Notes: generated from the letters alone by a model not told the origin. DNA of 64,000 bases from Arthrobacter sp. AFG20 (GCF_002892795.1 NZ_PJMC01000001.1:124001-188000), one strand, 5' to 3'. Positions 19,511 through 30,320 are shown, numbered from the stretch's first letter. Numbers and translations: made by a program.

Positions 19511-20398
19511 ATGCGGCATTCCCTGACTCCCCGGCCCTACCGGGCGCCCGGCAGCGACGGTTCCGGCAAGCGCGGGTTCCCACCGTCACCCGAACCGTTG
19601 CCCGTTCCCGTGATGGACAACCACACGCACCTGGACTTCCCGACTGACGATGTCCGGGTGGACATTGCCGCTGCCCTCGATGCAGCCGAAGCGGTGGGGG
19701 TCTGTGGCGCCGTGCAGGTGGGCTGTGACCTCGAATCCTCGAGGTTTACCGTCCGCGCCGTCGACCTGGATCCGCGCCTTTTGGGGGCGGTGGCCCTCCA
19801 CCCGAATGACGCGCCGGGTTATGCGGTCCGCGGTGAGCTTGAGGACGCCCTGGCGGAGATCGAGGAGCTCGCGGCCCACCCACGGATACGGGCCATCGGC
19901 GAAACCGGCCTGGACTTCTTCCGCACGGAAGGGGAGGGGCTGGCGCATCAGCGTTACTCCTTCCGCCGGCACACCGACATCGCGAAGCGGCTGGACCGGA
20001 CGCTGCAGATCCATGACCGCGACGCGCACCAGGATGTGGTCCAGGTCCTGCGTGAGGAAGGCACCCCGGAGCGGGTCGTTTTCCACTGCTTTTCCGGGGA
20101 CGGGGAGCTTGCCCGGATCTGCAACGACGAAGGGTGGTTCATGTCCTTCGCAGGGACACTGACCTTCAAGAACGCCACCAATCTTCGGGAGGCGCTCGCT
20201 GTGGCGGACCCGGAGTTGGTGCTGGCCGAAACCGACTCGCCGTTCCTCACTCCGCACCCGCACCGCGGCCGCCCCAACGCCAGCTACATGCTGCCGTACA
20301 CCGTGCGGGCGATGGCGGAATTGACAGAAACGGACCTGGCCGAGTTTTGTGGCCAAGTAAGCGCAAATACCGTGCGGGCCTACGGATCCTGGGACTAA
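19511..20398 (+). CDS. tatD: TatD-family metal-dependent hydrolase
   Basis: Two-metal TIM-barrel hydrolase of 295 residues; the family includes 3'-5' DNA/RNA exonucleases used in repair and quality control. All expected ligands are present: His38 and His40 (DNHTHLD), Glu131 (IGETGLD), His168 (QIHD), His192 (FHCFSG) and Asp242 (AETDSP). A 34-residue Pro/Ser/Gly-rich N-terminal extension precedes the core. It is followed by rpfB, rsmA and ispE, as in mycobacteria; metG, its usual upstream neighbour, is not here. Confidence 0.93.
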   Translation: MRHSLTPRPYRAPGSDGSGKRGFPPSPEPLPVPVMDNHTHLDFPTDDVRVDIAAALDAAEAVGVCGAVQVGCDLESSRFTVRAVDLDPRLLGAVALHPNDAPGYAVRGELEDALAEIEELAAHPRIRAIGETGLDFFRTEGEGLAHQRYSFRRHTDIAKRLDRTLQIHDRDAHQDVVQVLREEGTPERVVFHCFSGDGELARICNDEGWFMSFAGTLTFKNATNLREALAVADPELVLAETDSPFLTPHPHRGRPNASYMLPYTVRAMAELTETDLAEFCGQVSANTVRAYGSWD

Positions 20399-20408
20399 GG
20401 CCTCGCGG

Positions 20409-20668
20409 GCTATAAGACGAAAAATGCATACCTGGTAGGCAAATATTTTGGATGGGTTATAACGCTTCGGTTACAGTGAAAAACTATTAGCCGGGGTCGG
20501 GGAAGGCCTCCGGATGATGTAACTCACTTTCGTGACAGGCAGGGCGCCTTCGGATGTCCTGCCATGTGAGTGTGGCGACGCACATGCCTGCGGCCTGCTC
20601 CGGCCTGCCCGGAGCCACCTCTTCGGTGACCGCTGCGGGTCCCCCTGTGCGTTTTTCCCCGTGCCCGG
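20409..20668 (+). promoter_or_regulatory. AT-rich promoter region and structured leader of rpfB
   Basis: Bases 20409-20490 are unusually AT-rich for this genome and include GTTATAAC near 20456, a plausible -10. The following leader can form a hairpin with CTCAC (20523-20527) against GTGAG (20566-20570) outside and GGCAGG (20538-20543) against CCTGCC (20558-20563) inside. I looked for the ydaO/c-di-AMP riboswitch, which often precedes rpf genes, and did not find its conserved core. Confidence 0.4.
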
Positions 20669-21856
20669 ATGGCTCAAAAGTTACGGGCAATCGTGGTCAA
20701 CTTCTTCACGTCAGACGGCAAGTTCAGTTTCATCAAGGTCGGAACGCAACTGGTGGTGCTCTGCGCCCTCGTGCTGGGGCTCGTTGCCTTTGTGGGCAAC
20801 AACAAGACAGTCACCCTGAACGTCGACGGGAAAGTAAGCTCCGTCCAGACCTTCGGCGGCACCGTCGAACAGGTGGTCAAGAGCGCGAATGTCGAGCTGC
20901 ACCCGGCCGACCGCGTCTCTCCCGCACTCGACGCCGGTGTCCAGAACGGCTCCGTCATCAACGTGAACATGGCGAAGGCCGTGAAGGTCAGCCTGGACGG
21001 CGCAGAGAAGACCGTGAACACCACGGCGCAGGACGTGGCCGGGCTCGTGACCCAGCTCGGCGTGGCCAGTTCTTCGGAGCTCTCCGTGCCGAAGGACGCG
21101 CAACTGGCCGTGGACGGTTCGTTCGTGGCCATCTCGACGCCGAAGACCGTCAGCATCATCGCCGACGGCATGGCGAAGAAGACCACCACCACGGCCGCCA
21201 ACGTCGGCGAGGTCCTCAAGGACGCAGGGATCCGGCTCGCCGCCGCTGACCGGACGTCGCAGCCGGCACACGCCCCGGTGGTCAGCAACATGGTGATCAA
21301 GGTGTCCCGCGTTACCGGCAAGACCACTACCGTCACCGAAGCTGTCGCGTTCCAAACGCTCACCGCGGACAGCGACACCCTCCCCAAGGGTGAAGAGAAA
21401 GTCACCCAGGAAGGCGTTCCCGGCGAGACCACCCTCACCTACAAGCTCGTCCTCGTCGATGGCCGTGAGGCCTCCCGGACGCTCGTTTCCAAGACCACCA
21501 CCCGCGAGCCGGTGACCGAGAAGATCACGGTCGGCACCAAGGAAGAGCCCAAGCCGGCACCAGCCGCCGAGGCCGACAGCGGGAACACCGGGGCCGCGGC
21601 CCCGGCCATGATGAACCCGGGCATGTGGGACAAGATCGCCCAGTGCGAATCCGGCGGCAACTGGTCCATTAACAGCGGCAACGGCTACTACGGCGGCCTG
21701 CAGTTCGACGTCCAGACCTGGATCGGCGCCGGCGGCGGCTCCTATGCTCCGAATGCAAGCCAGGCCACAAAGGCGCAGCAGATCGACATTGCCAACCGCA
21801 TCTACGCGGAGCGCGGCCTTCAGCCGTGGGGCTGCGGCTGGGCTGCCAGCAGCTAG
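20669..21856 (+). CDS. rpfB: Resuscitation-promoting factor RpfB
   Basis: Secreted or membrane-anchored muralytic enzyme that cleaves peptidoglycan and wakes dormant cells. The 395 residues are, in order, a signal anchor (about 22-42), three DUF348 repeats (about 47-235), a G5 domain (about 220-300), an Ala/Pro linker, and a lysozyme-like Rpf domain (about 318-395). The catalytic Glu327 lies in AQCESGGNW, and the Cys326 and Cys391 pair expected to form a disulfide is present. The ATG has no good ribosome site. A hairpin follows before rsmA. Confidence 0.94.
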   Translation: MAQKLRAIVVNFFTSDGKFSFIKVGTQLVVLCALVLGLVAFVGNNKTVTLNVDGKVSSVQTFGGTVEQVVKSANVELHPADRVSPALDAGVQNGSVINVNMAKAVKVSLDGAEKTVNTTAQDVAGLVTQLGVASSSELSVPKDAQLAVDGSFVAISTPKTVSIIADGMAKKTTTTAANVGEVLKDAGIRLAAADRTSQPAHAPVVSNMVIKVSRVTGKTTTVTEAVAFQTLTADSDTLPKGEEKVTQEGVPGETTLTYKLVLVDGREASRTLVSKTTTREPVTEKITVGTKEEPKPAPAAEADSGNTGAAAPAMMNPGMWDKIAQCESGGNWSINSGNGYYGGLQFDVQTWIGAGGGSYAPNASQATKAQQIDIANRIYAERGLQPWGCGWAASS

Positions 21857-21932
21857 CCACCGGCGCCAACAACAGCCGGCGCAAAACAAACCCTTGCCGC
21901 TGCGGCAGCTGACCACAGCCGCGGAGGCTGCC

Positions 21933-21965
21933 AAGGCCGGGTCCGGAATCTCCGGGCCCGGCCTT
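21933..21965 (+). terminator. Hairpin after rpfB
   Basis: A 14-bp GC-rich stem with one G.U pair (21933-21946 with 21952-21965) and a 5-base loop, 76 bases after the rpfB stop. There is no T-run. Confidence 0.5.
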
Positions 21966-22032
21966 CGCCGTCCCCTCATAACAATGACGTCCCCGCCCAA
22001 CAGCGGGCCCCGCCCAATACTGAACTGCGGGA

Positions 22033-22038
22033 TAGGAT
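22033..22038 (+). promoter_or_regulatory. -10 box, leaderless rsmA promoter
   Basis: TAGGAT, six bases, then the GTG at 22045. Confidence 0.6.
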
Positions 22039-22044
22039 ACCTAG

Positions 22045-22932
22045 GTGACTGACCCGACCCCCTCCGCCTCCGGCACTGCGCCCGCTCCTCTGTTTGGTGC
22101 CTCCGATATCCGCAGGCTGGCCGGGGAGATCGGCGTCCGCCCGACCAAAACACTTGGCCAGAACTTTGTCATCGACGGCAACACCATCCGCAGGATCGTG
22201 GCCGCTGCCGGCATCGGACCCGACGAGACGGTCCTCGAAATCGGACCCGGGCTGGGGTCGCTGACGCTGGGGCTCCTCGACGCCGCCAAGGCGGTGGTCG
22301 CCGTCGAAATTGACCCCGTCCTGGCTGCGAAGCTGCCGGAGACCATCCGGCAATGGCGGCCCGACTCAACCGGTGACTTCCACCTGGTCCTCGCCGACGC
22401 CATGAAGGTGACCGAGCTGCCGGCCGAGCCCGCAGCGCTCGTCGCCAACCTGCCGTACAACGTCGCGGTGCCCGTGGTGCTGCACCTGCTGCAGCACTTC
22501 CCGTCGCTCCGCCACGGACTCGTCATGGTCCAGGACGAGGTCGCCGACCGGCTCGCCGCCGAACCGGGATCCAAGATCTACGGCGTGCCCTCGGTCAAGG
22601 CAGCCTGGTATAGCAGCATGCGCAAGGCCGGCATCATCGGCATGAACGTGTTCTGGCCCGCACCCAAGATCCAGTCCGGGCTCGTGGCCTTCACCCGGCG
22701 CGAGCCCCCGGCCACCACCGCCAGCCGCCAGGAGGTCTTCGCCGTCATCGATGCTGCGTTCGCGCAGCGCCGCAAGACCCTCCGCGCAGCCCTGGCCGGG
22801 TGGGCCGGCAGCGCCGCCGAAGCGGAACGGTGCCTGGTTGCGGCCGGGGTCGACCCCACCGCGCGGGGCGAAGTGATCGACATCGCGGCGTTCGCGAGGA
22901 TCGCCGAAGCCCGCGCGGCTGCGGACGCCTGA
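22045..22932 (+). CDS. rsmA: 16S rRNA dimethyladenosine transferase
   Basis: Also called ksgA. It dimethylates A1518 and A1519 near the 3' end of 16S rRNA during small-subunit assembly. The 295 residues show GQNFVID, the SAM-binding motif [12 protein letters not shown], the adenine-site motif NLPYN, and a C-terminal helical domain. The GTG start is leaderless. The stop overlaps the ispE start by one base (TGATG), so the two genes are translationally coupled, as in mycobacteria. Confidence 0.96.
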   Translation: MTDPTPSASGTAPAPLFGASDIRRLAGEIGVRPTKTLGQNFVIDGNTIRRIVAAAGIGPDETVLEIGPGLGSLTLGLLDAAKAVVAVEIDPVLAAKLPETIRQWRPDSTGDFHLVLADAMKVTELPAEPAALVANLPYNVAVPVVLHLLQHFPSLRHGLVMVQDEVADRLAAEPGSKIYGVPSVKAAWYSSMRKAGIIGMNVFWPAPKIQSGLVAFTRREPPATTASRQEVFAVIDAAFAQRRKTLRAALAGWAGSAAEAERCLVAAGVDPTARGEVIDIAAFARIAEARAAADA

Positions 22933-23900
22933 TGGCGGTCCAGGGCGTGCGGGGGCGCTTTGCGGCAAGGACCGTCCGGGTCAAGGCTCCGGGCAAAGTG
23001 AACGTCTCGTTAAACGTCGGGCCGCTGCGGCCGGATGGCTACCACTCCGTGGCCAGCGTCTACCTGGCAGTGTCGCTGTACGAGGAAGTCGCGGCCACCA
23101 GCACGGCCTCCGACGGCATCACCGTCAGCATCAGCCCCGACAGCACGCTTGACCTCGACGGGGTGGACATCCCGCTCGACGAACGGAACCTCGCCTACAA
23201 GGCAGCCGCCATCATGGCCGATGTGTCAGAACACTCCAGCGGCGTGCATCTTGAAATCACGAAGCGGGTGCCCGTGGCGGGCGGCATGGGCGGCGGTTCC
23301 GCTGATGCTGCCGCGACGCTCCTGGCCTGCGACGCGCTGTGGAACAGCGGCCTGTCCCGGGATGAGCTCGCCCACCTCGCCGCCGAGCTCGGGGCGGATG
23401 TTCCCTTCGCCCTGCTGGGCGGCACGGCCGTAGGGCTGGGCGTGGGCGATGAGCTGTCTCCCGCGCTCGCAAAGGCCCAGATGGACTGGGTCCTTGTCAC
23501 CGCAGAGTTCGGGCTGTCCACTCCGGAGGTATTCCGGACGCTGGACCGGCTCCGCGATGCCGAGGGCGTGGACGGCGACGAGCCCACGGCTGTGGACCCC
23601 AAGATCCTGCAGGCCCTGCGCAGCGGCGACGCCGATGCCCTGAGCCGGGTGCTGGTCAACGACCTCCAGCGCGCGTCCATCGAACTCGCCCCCGGGCTCC
23701 GGGACACACTGGGACTGGGCGAGTCCTGCGGAGCCATTGCCGGGATCGTTTCCGGCTCCGGGCCCACCGTGGCCCTGCTGGCGCACAATCCCGAAGCGGC
23801 GGAGAACCTCGCCGGGGAGCTGCAGCACAAGGGGCTCAACGCACTGGCCGTCCACGGCCCCGTGCCCGGCGCGCGCATCATCTCCGATACGCTCCTTTAA
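22932..23900 (+). CDS. ispE: 4-diphosphocytidyl-2-C-methyl-D-erythritol kinase
   Basis: GHMP kinase of the MEP isoprenoid pathway; it phosphorylates CDP-methylerythritol with ATP. The 322 residues contain APGKVNVSLNVG near the N-terminus, the ATP-binding Gly-rich loop PVAGGMGGGSADAAATL, and SGSGPTVALL near the C-terminus. The open frame runs upstream inside rsmA, but the ATG at 22932 gives the normal N-terminus and overlaps the rsmA stop by one base. Confidence 0.95.
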   Translation: MAVQGVRGRFAARTVRVKAPGKVNVSLNVGPLRPDGYHSVASVYLAVSLYEEVAATSTASDGITVSISPDSTLDLDGVDIPLDERNLAYKAAAIMADVSEHSSGVHLEITKRVPVAGGMGGGSADAAATLLACDALWNSGLSRDELAHLAAELGADVPFALLGGTAVGLGVGDELSPALAKAQMDWVLVTAEFGLSTPEVFRTLDRLRDAEGVDGDEPTAVDPKILQALRSGDADALSRVLVNDLQRASIELAPGLRDTLGLGESCGAIAGIVSGSGPTVALLAHNPEAAENLAGELQHKGLNALAVHGPVPGARIISDTLL

Positions 23901-23935
23901 TACCTTCCAACCATCACATCAGAAAGCAGTTCCCC

Positions 23936-25762
<1,827 letters not shown>

Positions 25763-25770
25763 CGGGTTCC

Positions 25771-25833
25771 GAGTTTTTGTCCAGATATCGGGCGCTCAAG
25801 GCCTCCGAAGTCCCATTATCTGGACAAAAACTC
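25771..25833. repeat. Intergenic hairpin with perfect 17-base arms
   Basis: Arms 25771-25787 and 25817-25833 are exact inverted copies (left arm GAGTTTTTGTCCAGATA), separated by 29 bases. It lies between the convergent ABC-F and TetR genes. The arms are AT-rich for this genome, with no terminal T-run, so it is not a classical terminator; it looks like a dispersed palindromic repeat. Confidence 0.8.
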
Positions 25834-25879
25834 CATCAGGAGCGGAGCAGGGTGGAAACCCCGACGACGATCTGCCGGA

Positions 25880-26566
25880 CTAGTCCTCGCTGCGGAGTTC
25901 CGGGTCCTTTTTGAGGCCGGTCAGGCCGTTCCAGGCGAGGTTGACGAGGTGCGCGGCGACGGCTCGTTTGTCGGGCTGGCGGGCGTCCTGCCACCACTGG
26001 CCCGTCATCGCCACCATGCCGACGAGCATCTGCGCGTACATGGCGCCGTCGGCTGCGCTGAACCCGCGGCGGGCGAATTCGTCAGACAGGATGTGTTCTA
26101 CGCGCGCGGTCACGTGGGAGAGCAGCGTGGAGAAGGCGCCTTCGGGCTGGGACGGTGGAGCGTCCCGCATGAGGATGCGGAAGCCGTCGGTGCGTTCCTC
26201 GATGTAGGTGAGCAGGGCCAGGGCGGCTCGTTCCACGAGGACCCTCGGCTTGGCTTCCTGGGTGAGTGCGTCATTGATGGCTGCGAGCAGGATCCGGAAC
26301 TCGTACTCGACGACCTGCGTGTACAGGCCTTCCTTCGAGCCGAAGTGCTCGTAGATCACGGGCTTGGAAACGCCGGCGGCGGCCGCAATCTCCTCGATGG
26401 TTGTGCCGTCCAGCCCCCGCACCGCGAAAAGGGCCCGCCCTACTTCGATGAGCTGGGACCGCCGCTGGGGTCCGGTCATCCGCGACCGGGGGATGCGACC
26501 CGCGGCTGCGTCGGGCCTTGCTGGCAGGTTCCCCGGACCGTCAGTTGTCCCTGTGCTGTTGCTCAC
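25880..26566 (-). CDS. TetR-family transcriptional regulator
   Basis: Protein of 228 residues. The N-terminal helix-turn-helix (about 35-80) has the typical GTTIEEIAAAAGVSKPVIYEHFGSKEGLY; the rest is a helical ligand and dimer domain with a Trp-rich segment GQWWQDARQPD. The first 30 residues are a flexible tail. It ends in the hairpin-containing gap facing the ABC-F gene, and no divergent target gene lies upstream (the tRNA is next), so its regulon is unknown. The GTG start may be leaderless (CATGAT plus six bases). Confidence 0.9.
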   Translation of the reverse strand: MSNSTGTTDGPGNLPARPDAAAGRIPRSRMTGPQRRSQLIEVGRALFAVRGLDGTTIEEIAAAAGVSKPVIYEHFGSKEGLYTQVVEYEFRILLAAINDALTQEAKPRVLVERAALALLTYIEERTDGFRILMRDAPPSQPEGAFSTLLSHVTARVEHILSDEFARRGFSAADGAMYAQMLVGMVAMTGQWWQDARQPDKRAVAAHLVNLAWNGLTGLKKDPELRSED

Positions 26567-26724
26567 CGTCCAATCATGCCCTACGCCAAGCGGCTGGCAG
26601 GGGTGGCGGCGGGTCCCGGCGCGTGCCCCGACCGGCGCCGGCGCACCCGAAGCGCCGAGGTCGCACGAGCGTCAACGTTCGTGGCAGAATTGGTTCTCGT
26701 GCCCAGGCTTAGCGCCGGGCACGG

Positions 26725-26796
26725 TCCGCTCTGGTGTAATGGCAGCACCCCGGCCTTTGGAGCCGTGGAGTATAGGTTCGAATCCTATGGGCGGAA
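26725..26796 (+). tRNA. tRNA-Gln (anticodon TTG)
   Basis: Cloverleaf read by eye. Acceptor arms 26725-26731 and 26789-26795 pair with one G.U. The D arm contains GGTGTAATGGC. The anticodon loop CTTTGGA gives TTG. The T arm is ATAGG / CCTAT with loop TTCGAAT, and the discriminator is A. The outer pair of the anticodon stem (27-43) is C.U, a mismatch. CCA is not encoded. The position just before glmU is as in mycobacteria. Confidence 0.93.
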
Positions 26797-26919
26797 CAGC
26801 TGCATCAGAGCTGTCCAGTAGGATGAAATTCTGTTGCCGGTTCCGGGCACAGGCCCGGACGCCGCCGCGCAGGCAGCCGCGGATGCAGGACAGCGCAACC
26901 GAGCAAGGAGAGCCCGTAC

Positions 26920-28410
26920 GTGAGCCCCGACAAGTCCGGCCCAGCCGCCGTAATCGTCCTAGCTGCAGGTGCCGGTACCCGGATGAAATCCCGTACCCCC
27001 AAGATCCTCCACGAAATCGGCGGCCGCTCCATGGTGGGCCACGCCCTCCTGGCCGCCCGCAGCATCAACCCGCGGCGACTGGCCCTGGTGGTCCGGCACG
27101 AGCGGGACCGCGTCGCCGCCCACCTCACCGAACTCGATCCTGACGCCCTGATCGTGGACCAGGATGCAGTGCCCGGCACCGGACGCGCCGTCGAAGTTGC
27201 CCTCGAAGCCCTGGACGCCAAGGAACCCGTCGCCGGGACCGTCGTGGTCACCTACGGCGATGTCCCGCTGCTCACGGGTGACATGCTGTCCGAGCTGGTG
27301 TCCACCCACGAGCGCCAGGGCAACGCGATCACGGTGCTCACCGCGATCTTGGACGACGCCACCGGCTACGGCCGCATTCTCCGCGCTGAAGACGGCACCG
27401 TTACCGGCATCCGCGAGCACAAGGACGCCACCGACGCCGAGCGTGCGATCCGTGAGATCAACTCCGGCATCTACGCCTTTGACGCCGCGGTCCTCCGCGA
27501 CGCCCTTGGCCACGTCACCACCGACAACTCGCAGGGCGAAAAGTACCTGACCGACGTCCTCGGGCTGGCCCGCGACGCAGGCGGCCGCGTGGCCGCCGTC
27601 GTCACCGCCGACCGCTGGCAGGTGGAAGGCGTCAACGACCGCGTCCAGCTCGCCGCCCTCGGCGCGGAGCACAACCGCCGGACCGTGGAAGCCTGGATGC
27701 GTGCCGGCGTTACCGTGGTTGACCCCGCCACCACCTGGATCGACTCCACGGTCACCCTGGCGGAGGACGTCCGGATCCTGCCCAACACCCAGCTGCACGG
27801 CGCCACCACGGTGGCGCGGGACGCCGTCGTCGGCCCCGACTCCACACTGACGGATGTCAGCATCGGCGAGGGCGCCAAGGTGACCCGCACCCACGGATCC
27901 GGCGCGGAGATCGGCGCGGGAGCCAGCGTTGGCCCCTTCACCTACCTGCGCCCGGGAACGGTCCTGGGCGAGACGGGCAAGATCGGCGCGTTCTACGAAA
28001 CCAAGAACGTCAGGATCGGCCGCGGCTCCAAGCTGTCCCACCTGGGCTACGCCGGGGACGCCGAAATCGGCGAGGACACCAACATCGGCTGCGGAAACAT
28101 CACCGCGAACTACGACGGCGAGAAGAAGCACCGCACGGTGATCGGCTCAGGCGTGCGCACTGGCTCCAACACAGTATTCGTCGCTCCGGTCACGGTGGGG
28201 GACGGTGCCTACAGCGGCGCCGGAGCCGTGATCCGCAAGGACGTGCCCGCCGGTGCCCTGGCGCTGTCCATGGCAGCACAGCGCAACGCCGAGGGCTGGG
28301 TCGCGGCCAACCGCCCCGGCTCGCTCTCCGCGGAACTGGCAGAAGCCGCCGTGGCCCGCGAAGGCCGCAATGAGACCTCAAATTCCCCCGCATCTACAGA
28401 AGAGGGCTAG
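26920..28410 (+). CDS. glmU: Bifunctional GlmU (N-acetylglucosamine-1-P uridyltransferase / glucosamine-1-P acetyltransferase)
   Basis: Makes UDP-N-acetylglucosamine for peptidoglycan. It acetylates glucosamine-1-phosphate with acetyl-CoA (C-terminal half) and then joins it to UMP (N-terminal half). The 496 residues begin with the nucleotidyltransferase loop LAAGAGTRMKS, followed by YGDVPLL; the C-terminal half is a left-handed beta helix with hexapeptide repeats, and the catalytic region GNITANYDGEKKHRT is present. The GTG start has AAGGAG nine bases upstream. The stop lies five bases before prs, so glmU-prs form an operon. Confidence 0.96.
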   Translation: MSPDKSGPAAVIVLAAGAGTRMKSRTPKILHEIGGRSMVGHALLAARSINPRRLALVVRHERDRVAAHLTELDPDALIVDQDAVPGTGRAVEVALEALDAKEPVAGTVVVTYGDVPLLTGDMLSELVSTHERQGNAITVLTAILDDATGYGRILRAEDGTVTGIREHKDATDAERAIREINSGIYAFDAAVLRDALGHVTTDNSQGEKYLTDVLGLARDAGGRVAAVVTADRWQVEGVNDRVQLAALGAEHNRRTVEAWMRAGVTVVDPATTWIDSTVTLAEDVRILPNTQLHGATTVARDAVVGPDSTLTDVSIGEGAKVTRTHGSGAEIGAGASVGPFTYLRPGTVLGETGKIGAFYETKNVRIGRGSKLSHLGYAGDAEIGEDTNIGCGNITANYDGEKKHRTVIGSGVRTGSNTVFVAPVTVGDGAYSGAGAVIRKDVPAGALALSMAAQRNAEGWVAANRPGSLSAELAEAAVAREGRNETSNSPASTEEG

Positions 28411-28415
28411 CAACC

Positions 28416-29396
28416 ATGACCGAAATTACGGCTCACGGCGAGAAGAAACTGGTGCTCGCCGCAGGGCGTGCACACCCGGAGCTTGCCCGGGAGATCGCCA
28501 AGGAGCTGGGCACGGAACTGCTGCCTGTGGACGCCTACGACTTCGCCAACGGCGAGATCTACGTCCGCGCCGGGGAGAGCGTCCGCGGAACCGATGCCTT
28601 CGTCATCCAGGCGCACCCCGCGCCGCTGAACAACTGGCTCATGGAACAGCTGATCATGATTGATTCGCTGAAGCGTGCCTCCGCCAAGCGGATCACCGTT
28701 GTGTCGCCGTTCTACCCGTACTCACGCCAGGACAAGAAGGGCCGCGGCCGCGAGCCGATCTCCGCCCGCCTCGTGGCCGACATGTACAAGACGGCCGGCG
28801 CCGACCGCATCATGAGCGTGGACCTGCACACCTCGCAGATCCAGGGCTTCTTCGACGGCCCTGTGGACCACCTCATGGCCATCCCGCTGCTGGCGGACTA
28901 CATCCGCACCCGCGTCAGCGCCGACAACATCACCGTGGTCTCGCCGGACACCGGCCGCGTGCGCGTGGCCGAACAGTGGGCCGAGCGCCTCGGCGGCGCG
29001 CCGCTGGCATTCGTCCACAAGAGCCGCGACCTGACCGTGCCCAACCAGGCCGTGTCCAAGACCGTGGTGGGCCAGATCGAGGGCCGCACCTGCGTGCTCA
29101 TCGACGACATGATCGACACCGGCGGAACCATCTCCGGCGCTGTGCAGGTGCTCAAGAACGCCGGCGCCAAAGACGTCATCATTGCCGCCACCCACGCGGT
29201 GTTCTCCGACCCCGCCGGCCGACGGCTCTCCGAGTCCGGCGCCCGCGAAGTAGTGGTCACCAACACGCTGCCCATCCCCGCAGACAAGCGCTTCCCCGAG
29301 CTCACCGTGCTGTCCATCGCGCCGCTCATCGCCCGGGCCATCCGGGAAGTGTTCGACGACGGATCGGTCACCAGCCTTTTCGACGGCAACGCCTAA
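28416..29396 (+). CDS. prs: Ribose-phosphate pyrophosphokinase
   Basis: Makes PRPP from ribose 5-phosphate and ATP for nucleotide, His and Trp synthesis. The 326 residues have the flexible loop YSRQDKKGRGREPIS, the metal-binding DLHTSQIQGFFDGPVDHL and the PRPP loop VLIDDMIDTGGTI, as in class I enzymes. It is five bases after glmU with GAGGG as ribosome site. A 247-base gap with its own promoter separates it from rplY. Confidence 0.97.
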   Translation: MTEITAHGEKKLVLAAGRAHPELAREIAKELGTELLPVDAYDFANGEIYVRAGESVRGTDAFVIQAHPAPLNNWLMEQLIMIDSLKRASAKRITVVSPFYPYSRQDKKGRGREPISARLVADMYKTAGADRIMSVDLHTSQIQGFFDGPVDHLMAIPLLADYIRTRVSADNITVVSPDTGRVRVAEQWAERLGGAPLAFVHKSRDLTVPNQAVSKTVVGQIEGRTCVLIDDMIDTGGTISGAVQVLKNAGAKDVIIAATHAVFSDPAGRRLSESGAREVVVTNTLPIPADKRFPELTVLSIAPLIARAIREVFDDGSVTSLFDGNA

Positions 29397-29451
29397 CGGC
29401 ACTGTCTGCGCCAGAGTCCGGCTCGTTTTCAGTAAACGGGCCGGGCACTGG

Positions 29452-29643
29452 TAAACTTTTTCCCGATACCTTGGCGAGGGAGAGCCCCGGAAATCCGTAT
29501 GCACGGAAAACCGGACCGCTGGTCTCCGTTATCGACTGGGTCTGAACCACCCTTCTGGTGGGGCCGCCTTCGGGCCGCCCGGCGTTGAAGGTCACTCCAG
29601 ACCTCCGCCCTTGCTGAACCAATAAATCCACCAGGAGATTCAC
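29452..29643 (+). promoter_or_regulatory. Promoter and structured leader of rplY
   Basis: TAAACT (29452-29457) is a likely -10 box, giving a leader of about 180 bases. The leader holds a symmetric stem: CCGG (29487-29490) with CCGG (29511-29514), an AAA/AAA internal loop, then TCCGT (29494-29498) with ACGGA (29503-29507) around an ATGC loop. A second hairpin, CCACC / GGTGG, lies at 29547-29561. It could be an r-protein leader, but that is inference. Confidence 0.45.
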
Positions 29644-30252
29644 ATGTCTGAGCAGAAGCTCGCAGCAGAAGCCCGCACCGAATTCGGCAAGGGATTCGCC
29701 CGCCGCGCCCGCATGGCCGGTCAGATCCCGGCCGTGATCTACGGCCACGGTGCAGAGCCCATCCACATCACCCTCCCCGCCAAGGCCACCACCCTGGCCG
29801 TGCGCACCGCGAACGCCCTGCTGTCCCTCGACCTCAACGGCGAAGGCCACCTGGCCCTGGTCAAGGACATCCAGCGCGACCCGATCAAGCAGATCATCGA
29901 GCACATCGACCTCCTGACCGTCCGCCAGGGCGAGAAGGTCACCGTGGACGTCGCTGTGCACGTTTCCGGTGAAACCGCCCCGGGCACCGTGCACAACCTG
30001 GAACTCACCGTCATCTCCCTCGAGGCCGAGGCCACCCACCTGCCCGAGTCCGTTGAGGTGAACATCGAGGGCCGCACCGCCGGCGAGCACATCCACGCCT
30101 CCGACCTCGTGCTCCCCAAGGGTTCCGTCCTGCTGACCGACGCCGAGGCCCTGGTTGTCAACATCTCCGAGGCCGCCGCAACGGCCGAAGAGGGCGAAGC
30201 CGAGGAAGCCGCCGCAGCGGCGGCTCCGGCCGAAGCAGCTGCTGCCGAGTAA
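29644..30252 (+). CDS. rplY: 50S ribosomal protein L25 (Ctc/TL5 type)
   Basis: Binds 5S rRNA in the large ribosomal subunit. With 202 residues it is the long Ctc/TL5 form: the L25 domain (about 1-95) contains RTEFGKGFARRARMAGQIPAVIYGHG, followed by a C-terminal TL5 beta domain (about 100-180) and an Ala/Glu-rich tail of about 27 residues. The ATG has AGGAGA eight bases upstream. It follows the structured leader and precedes pth. Confidence 0.96.
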   Translation: MSEQKLAAEARTEFGKGFARRARMAGQIPAVIYGHGAEPIHITLPAKATTLAVRTANALLSLDLNGEGHLALVKDIQRDPIKQIIEHIDLLTVRQGEKVTVDVAVHVSGETAPGTVHNLELTVISLEAEATHLPESVEVNIEGRTAGEHIHASDLVLPKGSVLLTDAEALVVNISEAAATAEEGEAEEAAAAAAPAEAAAAE

Positions 30253-30270
30253 TTCGGGTAGAACCCCTTC

Positions 30271-30320
30271 CCGCGCTAACTGAAGCGCGGACCGATGGCC
30301 GGGTCCTTTCGGACCCGGCC
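30271..30320 (+). terminator. Two hairpins between rplY and pth
   Basis: CCGCGCT (30271-30277) pairs with AGCGCGG (30284-30290), and a perfect 10-bp stem GGCCGGGTCC (30297-30306) pairs with 30311-30320 around TTTC. No T-run follows; they may terminate, or protect the rplY end, while pth is read partly through. Confidence 0.5.

Noticed and set aside
20409..20668. ydaO (c-di-AMP) riboswitch before rpfB
   Set aside because: Expected from other actinobacteria, but the conserved core segments are not present.
25771..26566. TetR gene plus hairpin as an integration scar next to tRNA-Gln
   Set aside because: No direct repeat of the tRNA 3' end, integrase or mobile gene is found nearby.
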